The position numbers and the translations under genes are program-made. The notes below the pieces were generated by a model. That model was given only the letters and a program-made list of their open reading frames with translations, was not told the DNA's origin and made no database searches. DNA of 64,000 nucleotides. It comes from Streptomyces sp. NBC_01351 (lineage in GTDB: Bacteria; Actinomycetota; Actinomycetes; Streptomycetales; Streptomycetaceae). Position 1 is the first letter of the stretch; every line of letters starts with the position of its first letter. Where the stretch lies: the NCBI RefSeq assembly GCF_036237315.1, contig NZ_CP108356.1, positions 4,460,501 to 4,524,500 on the forward strand. Reading direction: 5' to 3'. Of this stretch, positions 45,348 through 54,149 are shown in pieces.

Positions 45348-46039
45348 CTCGCATCCTTCAGCGTCGGAGAGGTCGGCGGTGTCACTCCTGGGGCGAAACT
45401 TCCTTCGAGCGGCTGCTGAGCGCCGCTGGGGCCGGTTTTGTGCTGTTCCTGCTGTTCGAGGAGTTTGGCGAGTTTGCGCAGGCCCCGGTGCGCGGCCGTG
45501 CGCACAGCGCCGGCCCGCTTGCCGAGCACGCGCGCCGCGCTCTCCGCGTCCAGGTCCATGACCACGCGCAGGAGCACGGCCTCGCCCTGGTCGCGGGGGA
45601 GCCGGGCTATGAGGGCGAGCGCGTCCGCGGCGGCGACGGTGGCCAGCGCGGCCGACTCGGTGTCCTCGGGCGCACGCCGGTCGAGCAGGTACTCGACGGG
45701 CAGGTCGGCCGTCGGGCGGCGGCGGCGCCGGCGCAGCAGGTCGAGCGCCCGGTTGCGGGCGATGGTCGTCACCCAGCCGCGGAACCCGTCGAAGTCCCCG
45801 TGGAAGGTTCCCAGGTCCCGGGCGACCTGCAGCCAGGTCTCGGAGGCGACGTCCTCGGCCTCCTCCCCGACGAGCACGGTCAGATAGCGCAGCAGCCCGG
45901 GCTGCACCTGCCGAAAGAGCGCCCGGAAGGCCGCCTCGTCCCCCCGTTGTGCCGCTCTGACCTCCCCGGACATGTCGCCCGGGCGTCCTGCCTCGCTGTC
46001 GGCCTCGCCGAACTCCTCCGCACTGTGCACGCGGGACAT
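45344..46039 (-). CDS. ECF RNA polymerase sigma factor
   Basis: A 231-residue sigma factor. Region 2 is AAFRALFRQVQPGLLRYLTV, EDVASETWLQVARDL and GFRGWVTTIARNRALDLLRR. Region 4 is ALIARLPRDQGEAVLLRVVM and ESAARVLGKRAGAVRTAAHR. A C-terminal extension of ~35 residues follows. It heads a four-gene operon with an anti-sigma-like protein, a wall-spanning protein and a glycan deacetylase-synthase, so it probably answers envelope stress by remodelling surface polysaccharide. Confidence 0.9.
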   Translation of the reverse strand: MSRVHSAEEFGEADSEAGRPGDMSGEVRAAQRGDEAAFRALFRQVQPGLLRYLTVLVGEEAEDVASETWLQVARDLGTFHGDFDGFRGWVTTIARNRALDLLRRRRRRPTADLPVEYLLDRRAPEDTESAALATVAAADALALIARLPRDQGEAVLLRVVMDLDAESAARVLGKRAGAVRTAAHRGLRKLAKLLEQQEQHKTGPSGAQQPLEGSFAPGVTPPTSPTLKDAR

Positions 46040-46213
46040 GATGCGACAGATGAATCCGGCAGTTCACCCGATGAGCCGGATATCACCTGATGTTCGTGCG
46101 AGGAGCCGGGCGCCAAGGCCTGGTCAAAGCCGGTCCGCTTGAGCAAGGATCACGTCCGCACCGCCGCCACGCACGTTCTTGCGGCACATCACCCCCTTCG
46201 CAGGAGGATGTTC

Positions 46214-47254
46214 ATGCCTCGCCGTATACCCAGCGGCCTGATCGCCGCGGCCACCGCCACCGTGGCTCTCGCCCTGGCCGCACCCGCCTCGGCTTCCCCG
46301 GCCGCCCCGGCCGCCTCCTTCCCCCAGGGCCGCGTGTTCATGGTCAACCCCGTCCAGTCCTCCGGCGACCAGACGCTCGCCGACGCGAAGGACTCCGCCG
46401 GCGCCGTGCCCGCTTCCGCTTACGCGACGGCCGCGCTGCGCAACCTCGACGCGAGCGGCGGGCTGTCGGGGAAGTGGGCCCACGTCAGGTCGGACACCGG
46501 CGCCTCCGCGAAGACCGCGTCCGCAGCCTCGTACGACCGCCACGACGACCGGTTCGAGCAGGTCATGGCCTACTTCTGGGTCAACGAGGCGCAGGAGTAC
46601 CTGCAGGGCCTGGGCTTCGGCACCGAGCTTCCCGGGGCCAACGACCGCGCCCAGCCCGTCCGCATCAACCAGTGGGGCGCCGACAACTCCTTCTTCACCG
46701 ACAAGAAGGACGAGATCCGCTTCGGCAAGGGCGGGGTCGACGACGCCGAGGACGCCGAGGTGATCGTCCACGAGTACGGGCACGCGGTCCACGAGGCCCA
46801 GGTGCCCGGCTTCGGCACCTCCGTGGAGGCCGGCGCGATCGGCGAGGCCTTCGGTGACTACCTGGCCGTGGAGGTCGGCTCCGCGGCGGTCGCCCGGTAC
46901 GGCTGGGTCCGTACGGCGGACGAGGCGTGCGTGGCCGACTGGGACTCCGTCCCGTACAGCGAGGCCCCGCACTGCCTGCGCCGGATCGACGGTTCCAAGG
47001 TCTACGCGGATCGGGTGGGCCAGGTCCACGCGGACGGCCAGATCTGGTCCCGCGCGCTCTTCGACATCCGGGGCGCCCTCGGAGCCCGGACCGCGGACCG
47101 GATCATCGTCAACGCACAGTTCGGCTTCGCGCCCGACACGAGCTTCACGGACGCGGCGCTGAAGACGATCGCGACCGCCGAGCAGATGTACGGCAGCGGC
47201 GCGGCGGACGCGGTGCGCGGAGCGTTCCAGGCCCGCCAGATCCCGGGCGTCTAA
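46214..47254 (+). CDS. Secreted zinc metallopeptidase-like protein
   Basis: A 346-residue exported protein. ATG 46214 lies six bases after CAGGAGG; the signal peptide is MPRRIPSGLIAAATATVALA, ending near ASA-SPAA. The zinc motif HEYGHAVHE lies near residue 190 and the third ligand probably in IGEAFGDYLAVEVG near 215, a fungalysin (M36)-like order. No separate propeptide domain was recognised, although residues ~30-100 could serve. Extracellular protein breakdown is the likely role. Confidence 0.85.
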   Translation: MPRRIPSGLIAAATATVALALAAPASASPAAPAASFPQGRVFMVNPVQSSGDQTLADAKDSAGAVPASAYATAALRNLDASGGLSGKWAHVRSDTGASAKTASAASYDRHDDRFEQVMAYFWVNEAQEYLQGLGFGTELPGANDRAQPVRINQWGADNSFFTDKKDEIRFGKGGVDDAEDAEVIVHEYGHAVHEAQVPGFGTSVEAGAIGEAFGDYLAVEVGSAAVARYGWVRTADEACVADWDSVPYSEAPHCLRRIDGSKVYADRVGQVHADGQIWSRALFDIRGALGARTADRIIVNAQFGFAPDTSFTDAALKTIATAEQMYGSGAADAVRGAFQARQIPGV

Positions 47255-47367
47255 AGGCCGTTGGCGTTCCCCGCTCGCCCCTGACCTGGCCTTTCGGCGT
47301 CGAGGCGTGTCACCCTGGTTCCCGCGTCAAAGACCCATCGGCGGCGCGTCGGGATCGGGGGACGGCC

Positions 47368-48435
47368 GTGGCGGACCGGGAAGCGCCGGAGAACCATGTG
47401 GTGGGGTACGCCGAGATCCTGCTGGACGCGTGCGCCACGGGCCGCCGGCTCACCCGCACCGAGCTGGCGGCCCGCCGCACGCAGGGCGAGCGGGCGGCGG
47501 AAGCCGGACTGCCCCTGCGCGGGCTCATACGCGAGCATCTCGCCGCCGCGCAGGAGGTCCAGCCGCAGCTGCCGTCCGGCGCGACGGGCTCCTTGCTGGC
47601 GGTGGTCGAGCAGGCCGTGGACGCCTTCGCCGAGGGGTACGAGCGGGCCCAGCGCCTGGCGATACGTCAGGACGAGGCGGCCCGCCGCGAGTTCATCGAC
47701 GACCTGCTGTACGGCCGCAGCGACCTGGGCCGCCTCGCCGAGCGCGCCGAGCGCTTCGGGCTGCGCCTCTCGCAGGCCCACGCGGTCGCCGTGGCCGAGG
47801 GCCCGGAACCGTACGGGGACGGCTACCCGGTCGCCCGCCGCATCGAGTCCGCGGTCCTGGCCCGCTTCGGGAACCGGCACCTCCTCCTGGCGACGAAGGA
47901 CGGCAGGCTGATCTGCGTCGCGCCGGGCGATCAGCCCGAGGTCCTGACGTACTTCGCCGAGCAGGCGTACGCGGTCACCAACGGCGGCCGGATCGCGATA
48001 GGCCGGGCCCACTCGGGCGCCGGCGGGGTCGTCCACTCCTACGAGGAGGCCATCAACGCCCTCGACCTCGCGGAGCGGATGGAGCTGGACGGTCCGGTCC
48101 TGCACGCCGCCGACCTGCTGGTCTACCCGGTACTGACCCGCGACCGGCAGGCCATGGCCGACCTGGTGGAGAGCATGCTCGGCCCCCTGACCCGGGCCCG
48201 CGGCGGCGCCGGTCCGCTGCTGGACACCCTCATCGCCTACTTCGACAGCGGCTGCGTGGCCACCGAGGCCGCCCGCCGGCTCTCGCTGAGCGTACGGGCG
48301 CTGACGTACCGGCTGGAACGCATCCACACCCTCACCCGGGCCGACCCCGCCGACCCGGCGCACCGCTACGCCCTGCAGACCGCGGTGATCGGAGCCCGTC
48401 TGCTGGGCTGGCCGGATCAGGCCACCGCGAAGTAG
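47368..48435 (+). CDS. PucR/CdaR-type transcriptional regulator
   Basis: A 355-residue regulator; GTG 47368 has GGGGGA upstream. The N-terminal half is helical (GLIREHLAAAQEVQ; EFIDDLLYGRSDLGRLAERA) and leads to a GGDEF-like fold (RIAIGRAHSGAGGVVHSYEE). The C-terminal PucR HTH is LLDTLIAYFDSGCVATEAAR and LSLSVRALTYRLERIHTLTR. Such regulators respond to metabolites. No operon partner. Confidence 0.85.
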   Translation: MADREAPENHVVGYAEILLDACATGRRLTRTELAARRTQGERAAEAGLPLRGLIREHLAAAQEVQPQLPSGATGSLLAVVEQAVDAFAEGYERAQRLAIRQDEAARREFIDDLLYGRSDLGRLAERAERFGLRLSQAHAVAVAEGPEPYGDGYPVARRIESAVLARFGNRHLLLATKDGRLICVAPGDQPEVLTYFAEQAYAVTNGGRIAIGRAHSGAGGVVHSYEEAINALDLAERMELDGPVLHAADLLVYPVLTRDRQAMADLVESMLGPLTRARGGAGPLLDTLIAYFDSGCVATEAARRLSLSVRALTYRLERIHTLTRADPADPAHRYALQTAVIGARLLGWPDQATAK

Positions 48436-48654
48436 CGCGGTCACGGGCGGACACGCCGCCCCACATTGCCGGGCCCCGGCATGAGTACGCGCCCGCGGCA
48501 CGGCCCCCTTCGGCCGTGCCGTCCGGTGGGGTGCGAGGTCCACCTGCATCAAATCCGCGTAAAGACTGCCGGTGGCAGGCAATGTGCGCCGCCCGCACGC
48601 GGTGGCACGATGCCGCTGTCCGGCGAGATCACCGGTCAGACGGGGGAGGTGCTC

Positions 48655-49164
48655 ATGGGCTTGTTTCTTGGCCTCGGCATTACGGGGATCGTCCTGTTGG
48701 TCGGCTCGCTGGTGTTCGACGGGGTGCTGGAGGGGGTTTTCGACGGCGCCCTGGACGGACTGTTCGACGGGTGGTTGTCGCTTCCGGTGGTCGCGGGCTT
48801 CGTCTCGATGCTCGGTTTCACGGGGGCGATCGTGCTCGGGTCCACGGGGCTCGGGCCGGGAGCGGCGACCGCCGCAGGGGTCGTGGCCGGGGCGGGGGCC
48901 GGCGGGCTGACGTACCGGATCAGCCGAGCCCTGCTGCGGGACCGCAGCGGGGCGGCCCCGCGCCACGAAGACCTGCTCGGCTCGACCGGGACCGTGGTCA
49001 CGGCCATCGCGGCCGGCGGCTACGGCGAGGTCCTGCTGACGCTCGCCGGCCAGCCGGTGAAGTACGCCGCGACCGCCGACGGGCCGGTCGGCCGGGGCAC
49101 GGAGGTGTGGGTGACGGCGACGCCGTCGCCGACCTCCGTGGCCGTCCGGGCCGTCGAACGCTGA
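48655..49164 (+). CDS. NfeD-like membrane protein
   Basis: A 169-residue protein from ATG 48655, with GGGGGAGG upstream. It has two or three transmembrane helices (LFLGLGITGIVLLVGSLVF; FVSMLGFTGAIVLG; TAAGVVAGAGAGGLTYRI), a short helical linker and a small C-terminal OB-like beta domain (LLGSTGTVVTAIAAGGYGEV). NfeD proteins pair with flotillin-like SPFH proteins in membrane microdomains, and a flotillin gene follows 37 bases downstream. Confidence 0.85.
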   Translation: MGLFLGLGITGIVLLVGSLVFDGVLEGVFDGALDGLFDGWLSLPVVAGFVSMLGFTGAIVLGSTGLGPGAATAAGVVAGAGAGGLTYRISRALLRDRSGAAPRHEDLLGSTGTVVTAIAAGGYGEVLLTLAGQPVKYAATADGPVGRGTEVWVTATPSPTSVAVRAVER

Positions 49165-49201
49165 GAAAACTCTCCTTCACTCGTCCTACGGGGGTACCAC
49201 C

Positions 49202-50725
49202 ATGAGTCCTGTCGTCACCGCGGTCGTGGGGGTGGTCGTCCTCCTCGTCCTGCTGGCCCTGGCCGTCGTCACCCGCTACAAAGTCGCCGGTCCCAGCGAG
49301 GCGTTCATCATCACGGGCCGGCGCGGCAAGAGGTCCACGGACCCCACGACCGGCCAGGTCGTGACCGACAACACCGGTCAGAAGGTCGTGGTCGGCGGCG
49401 GGGTCTTCGTCGTCCCCTTCGTGCAGCAGCGCTTCACCCTCGACCTGTCCAGCCGCCACATCCCCGTCGCCGTCCGCGGCGCGGTGACCCTGCGCGGCAT
49501 CAAGGCCAACCTCGAAGGCGTCGCGATCGTCAAGGTCGGCGGCACCGAGGAGGCCATCCGCGCCGCCGCCCAGCGCTTCCTCCAACAGCAGGACGGCATC
49601 GTCGGCTTCACCCAGGAAGTGCTCTCCGGCGCCCTGCGGGCGATCGTCGGCCGCATGTCGGTCGAGGACATCATCCGCGACCGTGCCGCCTTCGCCGGGC
49701 AGGTCGCGGAGGAGGCCGAGGCCAGCCTCTCCGGCCAGGGACTCGTCCTCGACGCCTTCCAGATCCAGGACATCACCACCGAGGGCTCCTACCTGGAAGA
49801 CCTCGGACGGCCCGAGGCCGCCCGCGCCAAGCAGGAGGCCGACATCGCGGAGGCCAACGCCCGGCGCACCGCCGCGCAGGCGCGGTTGAAGGCCGAGGAG
49901 GAGATCGCGGTCGCCGAGCGCACCCTGTACCTGCGCCAGGCCGAGATCAAGGCCGAGACCGACGCCGCGGCCGCCCAGGCCAACGCCGCGGGCCCGCTGG
50001 CCGAGGCGGACCGCCAACAGCAGGTCCTCGCCGAGCAGGAGAAGGTCGCCGAACGCCAGGCCGCCCTGACCGACCGCCAGCTCGACACCCAGGTCCGCAA
50101 GCCGGCCGACGCGCGCCGCTACGAGGCCGAGCAGGAGGCGGAGGCCAAGCGGGTGGCCCGGGTCAAGCAGGCCGAGGCCGAACGCCTCGCCGCCATCGCC
50201 GCGGCCCAGGCGGAGGCCGAGCGCTCCCGCCTGACCGGTGAGGGCGAGAAGCAGCGCCGCTCCGCCCTGGCCGAGGCCGAGGCCATCGAGGGTGCCAAGC
50301 GCGGTGAGGCGGAGCGCGCCCGGCGGGCCGCCATCGCGGAAGCCGTCCGGCTGGAGGGCGACGCGGAGGCCGCGTCGATCTCCGTCAGGGGTGCCGCCGA
50401 GGCCGACGCGATGAACAGGAAGGCCGAGGCCTTCGAGCGCTACGGCGACGCCGCCGTCCTCCAGATGCTGATCGAGGTCCTCCCGCAGGTCGTCGGCAAG
50501 GCCGCCGAGCCGCTCGCCGCCATCGACAAGCTGACCGTCATCTCGACCGACGGCGCGAGCAAGCTCTCCCGCACCGTCACGGACAACGTCGCCCAGGGCA
50601 TGGAACTCCTCAGCTCCACCACCGGAGTCGACCTCGCCGAGCTCCTGAAGGGGCTGACCGCCGGCAAGGCGCCGCAGGAACCCGCCGCGACCGGGCTCAA
50701 CGGCAAGATCGCCATCACCGACTAG
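49202..50725 (+). CDS. Flotillin-like SPFH-domain protein
   Basis: A 507-residue protein. An N-terminal membrane helix (VVTAVVGVVVLLVLLALAVV) is followed by the SPFH domain (residues ~30-200: GGGVFVVPFVQQRFTLDLSS, VEDIIRDRAAFAGQVAEEAE). A long Ala/Glu/Arg coiled coil spans ~200-400. The C-terminal domain contains AVLQMLIEVLPQVVGKAAEP. Flotillins scaffold lipid microdomains. It forms the classic pair with the upstream NfeD-like gene. Confidence 0.93.
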   Translation: MSPVVTAVVGVVVLLVLLALAVVTRYKVAGPSEAFIITGRRGKRSTDPTTGQVVTDNTGQKVVVGGGVFVVPFVQQRFTLDLSSRHIPVAVRGAVTLRGIKANLEGVAIVKVGGTEEAIRAAAQRFLQQQDGIVGFTQEVLSGALRAIVGRMSVEDIIRDRAAFAGQVAEEAEASLSGQGLVLDAFQIQDITTEGSYLEDLGRPEAARAKQEADIAEANARRTAAQARLKAEEEIAVAERTLYLRQAEIKAETDAAAAQANAAGPLAEADRQQQVLAEQEKVAERQAALTDRQLDTQVRKPADARRYEAEQEAEAKRVARVKQAEAERLAAIAAAQAEAERSRLTGEGEKQRRSALAEAEAIEGAKRGEAERARRAAIAEAVRLEGDAEAASISVRGAAEADAMNRKAEAFERYGDAAVLQMLIEVLPQVVGKAAEPLAAIDKLTVISTDGASKLSRTVTDNVAQGMELLSSTTGVDLAELLKGLTAGKAPQEPAATGLNGKIAITD

Positions 50726-50740
50726 CCGTGCCGGCGCCGG

Positions 50741-52225
50741 TCACTGCCCGGGGGAGAGCTCGCCGCTCAGGGTGCGGTGGATACGCGCGCTGTGCTCGTT
50801 CAGGCCGGTGATCTCGACGCTCTTCCCGCGCTGGGCGTACTTCGTCTCGACGGCGTCCAGCGCGGCGACCGTCGAGGCGTCCCAGATGTGGGCCGAGGAC
50901 AGGTCGATGACGACCTTGTCCGGGTCTCCCGCGTAGTCGAACCGCGTCACCAGGTCGTTGGAGGAAGCGAAGAACAACTCGCCCGTGACGGAGTAGATCA
51001 CCTCGGTCCCGTCCGGGTCGGTGACCGAGGTGACGTTCGCCAGGTGCGCGACCCGCTTGGCGAAGATGACCATCGCGGTCACCGACCCGGCGATGACACC
51101 GACGGCCAGGTTGTGGGTGGCGACGACGCACGTCACGGTGACCACCATGACGGTGATCTCCCCGGCGGGCATCCGCTTCAGGGTCTTCGGGGCGATCGAG
51201 TGCCAGTCGAAGGTCGCGAAGCAGACCATCACCATGACGGCGACCAGAGCGGCCATCGGGATCTCGGAGACGACCGGCCCGAAGACGATGCACAGCACCA
51301 TCAGGAAGGCGCCCGCGAGGAACGTCGACAGCCGGGTCCGCGCCCCCGACACCTTCACGTTGATCATCGTCTGGCCGATCATGGCGCAGCCGCCCATGCC
51401 GCCGAAGAAGCCGGTGACGATGTTCGCGATGCCCTGGCCGACCGACTCGCGGGTCTTCGAGGACCGGGTGTCGGTGATCTCGTCGACGAGCTTCGCCGTC
51501 ATCAGCGATTCCATCAGCCCGACCAGCGCCATGGCGAAGGCGTACGGAGCCACGGTCGTCAGCGTCTCCAGGGTGAACGGCACGTCCGGCAGCCCGGGCA
51601 CCGGCAGCGCCGACGGCAGCGAACCCTTGTCCCCGACCGTCGGCACCGCGATCCCGGCGGCCACGGTGATGGCGGTGAGGATGACGATGGACACGAGCGG
51701 CGCGGGGACCACGGTGGTGACCTTCGGGAAGAACACCATCAACGCCAGCCCGGCGACGACGAGCGGGTACACGGCCCACGGCACGTTCCGCAGCTCCGGC
51801 ACCTGCGCCATGAAGACCAGGATGGCGAGCGAGTTGACGAAGCCGACCATCACCGAGCGCGGCACGAAGCGCAGCAGCCGGGCCACCCCGAGCGCGCCGA
51901 GCACGATCTGGAAGACGCCGGCCAGGATGACCGCGGCCACCAGGTAGCCGAACCCGTGCTCGCGGTTGAGCGGTGCGATGACGAGGGCGACCGCCCCGGT
52001 CGCCGCCGAGATCATCGCCGGCCGCCCGCCCACGATCGCGATCGTCACGGCCATCGTGAAGGAGGCGAACAGCCCGATCGCCGGATCCACTCCCGCGATG
52101 ATCGAGAACGAGATGGCCTCGGGTATGAGCGCCAGCGCGACGACCAGCCCGCCGAGCACCTCGGTCCGCAACACCTTGGGCGAGAGCCAGGACGGACGGC
52201 GCAGGGAGAAAGCGGAGGAGGGCAT
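50741..52225 (-). CDS. SulP-family anion transporter with STAS domain
   Basis: A 494-residue membrane transporter. ATG 52225 is chosen; an upstream in-frame start at 52306 would add 27 weakly conserved residues. About ten to twelve helices include the SulP pattern LGGLVVALALIPEAISFSII, SFTMAVTIAIVGGRPAMISA and GGMGGCAMIGQTMINVKVSG. The C-terminal STAS domain is at ~residues 395-490 (VIYSVTGELFFASSNDLVTR, VVIDLSSAHIWDASTVAALD). It probably carries sulfate or bicarbonate. No carbonic anhydrase is adjacent. Confidence 0.92.
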   Translation of the reverse strand: MPSSAFSLRRPSWLSPKVLRTEVLGGLVVALALIPEAISFSIIAGVDPAIGLFASFTMAVTIAIVGGRPAMISAATGAVALVIAPLNREHGFGYLVAAVILAGVFQIVLGALGVARLLRFVPRSVMVGFVNSLAILVFMAQVPELRNVPWAVYPLVVAGLALMVFFPKVTTVVPAPLVSIVILTAITVAAGIAVPTVGDKGSLPSALPVPGLPDVPFTLETLTTVAPYAFAMALVGLMESLMTAKLVDEITDTRSSKTRESVGQGIANIVTGFFGGMGGCAMIGQTMINVKVSGARTRLSTFLAGAFLMVLCIVFGPVVSEIPMAALVAVMVMVCFATFDWHSIAPKTLKRMPAGEITVMVVTVTCVVATHNLAVGVIAGSVTAMVIFAKRVAHLANVTSVTDPDGTEVIYSVTGELFFASSNDLVTRFDYAGDPDKVVIDLSSAHIWDASTVAALDAVETKYAQRGKSVEITGLNEHSARIHRTLSGELSPGQ

Positions 52226-52291
52226 GGCGGAGCGGACCTGTCCTGTCGGGAGCGCGCGGAGGAGCGGAGGCCTGCGCGCCGGGGATGCAGG

Positions 52292-52324
52292 AAGGGCCCG
52301 ATCCACTGAGTGGATCAGGCCCTT
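52292..52324. terminator. Long hairpin between the SulP gene and the tRNA-Pro fragment
   Basis: AAGGGCC-C-GATCCACT pairs with AGTGGATC-A-GGCCCTT, 15 bp with one mismatch and almost no loop. It lies upstream of the SulP gene, and just 3' of the minus-strand tRNA fragment, where the terminator of the original tRNA gene would be. Confidence 0.7.
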
Positions 52325-52341
52325 GACCTGGTTTTACGAAG

Positions 52342-52388
52342 TCGGGGTGGCGGGATTTGAACCCACGACCTCTTCGTCCCGAACGAAG
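52342..52388 (-). other. 3' half of tRNA-Pro(CGG): probable attachment site of an integrated element
   Basis: Read on the minus strand, an anticodon stem-loop (CTTCG TTCGGGA CGAAG, anticodon CGG) is followed by GGTCGTGGGTTCAAATCCC and an acceptor strand ending CACCCCGA. The T-arm is intact. The 5' half is absent: no CGGGGTG acceptor strand occurs within the preceding 60 bases. A lone tRNA 3' half is the usual mark of site-specific integration into a tRNA gene. The orientation puts the inserted DNA at higher coordinates. Confidence 0.8.
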
Positions 52389-52657
52389 TACGGCCGCGCG
52401 CCGACGCTGCGTGTTTGCAATCTCCGCAGGTCAGAGCGTTGGTGTCCCGTGGTCTGAGTGGGTCCTGGAGCCCCCTTGAAGCAAGATCATCTCCCAGATT
52501 TCTCCCAGCCGCCGAGGTCGGGCGTCTGATCGAGGCGTGCTCCTTGAGGGTGGTGATCGCGTGACCGGCGAACTGCGGAAGGTGTCTGAGGCGTGGTGCC
52601 CGCTGATACCGGCTGTGCGCCGAGCACGGCAACTCACCAGCCGAAAGAGGACTTCGC
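52389..52657. other. Non-coding start of the putative island
   Basis: Between the tRNA fragment and the first island gene no credible ORF is seen. The stretch has a direct repeat (CTCCCAG twice, around 52491-52509) and sequence unlike the flanking core DNA. In integrated elements this position often holds the attP arm and the end of the integrase gene; no integrase motif could be read here. Confidence 0.5.
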
Positions 52658-53206
52658 ATGACGCACGCTGATGTGGCTCCCGAGGTGCCTCCGCTGCTGG
52701 GGATCGACGGTTCTTCCACGGAGCGCCTGCACGCTGCCTTCGAGCAGGTGGAACTGTCCGATGCCACGCCCGCGGTGCTCCAGAAGACGGAGGCCGGAAT
52801 CACGATGTCCTATGACCCGAGGCGGATGTCGGCGATTGAAGCGCGCGAGTTCCTGATGGCCCGCACCGCCTTCACCGAAGGGCCGGAGGCCGATGCGATG
52901 GTCGAGGCGGCCCAAGAGCACGGTGGAGCCTTCCGGGACCTGGTGGGGGAATTCCTGGGCCGGATCGACCGCTTTGGTGATCCCGTCGGTACCGCACAGG
53001 AGTTTCTTCGCATCTTCGCCGCTGCGCAGCTGTACGTCTTCGCAGAGAAGAGGCGACTCCGGATCGTGCGCGCTGACGGGCCCAACGGCCATCTGCTGAC
53101 CGAGGCCCTGGTGGTCGACGGCCTGCTGGTGGTCCCGCCCGGTCGGAGTCCGCAGGACACACTGCGTGACGTGGGCGCAGCCGACTGTGCGGCTGCTGTT
53201 CGCTGA
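52658..53206 (+). CDS. Hypothetical island protein
   Basis: A 182-residue soluble protein from ATG 52658 with AAAGAGGA upstream. The middle is helical (AIEAREFLMARTAFTEGPEA; FRDLVGEFLGRIDRFGDPVG). The C-terminal third, FAEKRRLRIVRADGPNGHLL then LVVDGLLVVPPG, looks like beta strands. No domain was recognised. It opens the accessory block and precedes the nuclease-like gene by 116 bases. Confidence 0.6.
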   Translation: MTHADVAPEVPPLLGIDGSSTERLHAAFEQVELSDATPAVLQKTEAGITMSYDPRRMSAIEAREFLMARTAFTEGPEADAMVEAAQEHGGAFRDLVGEFLGRIDRFGDPVGTAQEFLRIFAAAQLYVFAEKRRLRIVRADGPNGHLLTEALVVDGLLVVPPGRSPQDTLRDVGAADCAAAVR

Positions 53207-53322
53207 GGCCCGCCGTACGGCGCCTGGGCGCTGGCCGTCCTGGCCTGAGCGATGGCCAATGGGCGCTCTTACGCGTAGGCGGTGAGGTGCTCACACTCCT
53301 GGGAGGCGGGAGGGAGGCCGAA

Positions 53323-54027
53323 GTGGGTGGACGAGGGCGACGTCGCTCGACAGCCCGGCGGAAACGTGAGGCCAGGAGGCGCGCGGTCCTGATCTCCGGC
53401 GCCTGCATTGCCACTGTGCTGGTGGCTCTCTGGGCACAGATCTGGCCCTACGTCGTGGGAGCCATGGTTCTGGCCACAGCGGCAATGGTCGGCTGGCGGC
53501 TTTGGCGCATGGACCGGCTGTTACGTCGAAGCGACGGGCAATGGCGGCACGAGGAGGCGGTGAAGGCGGGGCACCGCACACTCGCCGAGGTGGACCGGAT
53601 GGATGGCGGGGAGTTCGAGGACTTCGTTCTGGAACTGTGCCGGCGTGACGGATGTACGGATCTCAAGCGTGTGGGGCGCTCTCACGACGACGGTGCGGAT
53701 GTGCTGGGAAGGCTGCCCGACGGAAGGACCATGGTGATCCAGTGCAAGCGCAACACTCCCAAGCGTCGGATCCCCAGTCGCGAGATACGGGACCTTCTCG
53801 GTACGCGGGTGCACTTCGGCGCCGAGGTCGCCATCTTCGTGACGACCACCTACTTCAGCGGCCCTTCAGTCCGGACCGCGGTGCAGAACGGCGTCTTGGC
53901 GGTCCACCGTGACCACCTGGGGCAGTGGAACAACGGAGCCACGCTCCTGTCGCTCCGCGATGTGAACGGCCTGGGCCAGGGAGACCGACGCCATCACCAG
54001 CGGTGGAGGGACACGTACTCCTCGTAG
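53323..54027 (+). CDS. Membrane-anchored Mrr-like restriction endonuclease with TTA codon
   Basis: A 234-residue protein. GTG 53323 is chosen for AGGGAGG a few bases upstream; GTG 53287 is an in-frame alternative. After a basic start, two transmembrane helices (residues ~21-39 and 42-60) anchor a cytoplasmic PD-(D/E)xK domain. It has MDGGEFEDFVLELCRRDG (~93-110), the catalytic Asp126 in HDDGADVLG and the QCK motif at 140-142, as in the Mrr family that cuts modified DNA. Codon 67 is TTA (53521-53523), implying bldA dependence. Within an island this suggests defence or DNA-quality control. Confidence 0.8.
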   Translation: MGGRGRRRSTARRKREARRRAVLISGACIATVLVALWAQIWPYVVGAMVLATAAMVGWRLWRMDRLLRRSDGQWRHEEAVKAGHRTLAEVDRMDGGEFEDFVLELCRRDGCTDLKRVGRSHDDGADVLGRLPDGRTMVIQCKRNTPKRRIPSREIRDLLGTRVHFGAEVAIFVTTTYFSGPSVRTAVQNGVLAVHRDHLGQWNNGATLLSLRDVNGLGQGDRRHHQRWRDTYSS

Positions 54028-54149
54028 AGACGTTCCAGGGAGTGGTCCCGGCCGATCGGGCCGAAATTGATCAAAAAGGGGCTAGGCCGATGCCGCGCCC
54101 GGGGTGTGCAGTGTGGACGAAAGATCGGCCATATCCGGAGGGGGAATTC

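Noticed and set aside
52342..52430. Complete tRNA-Pro gene
   Set aside because: No 5' acceptor strand or D-arm can be built from the preceding bases, so only the 3' half is called.
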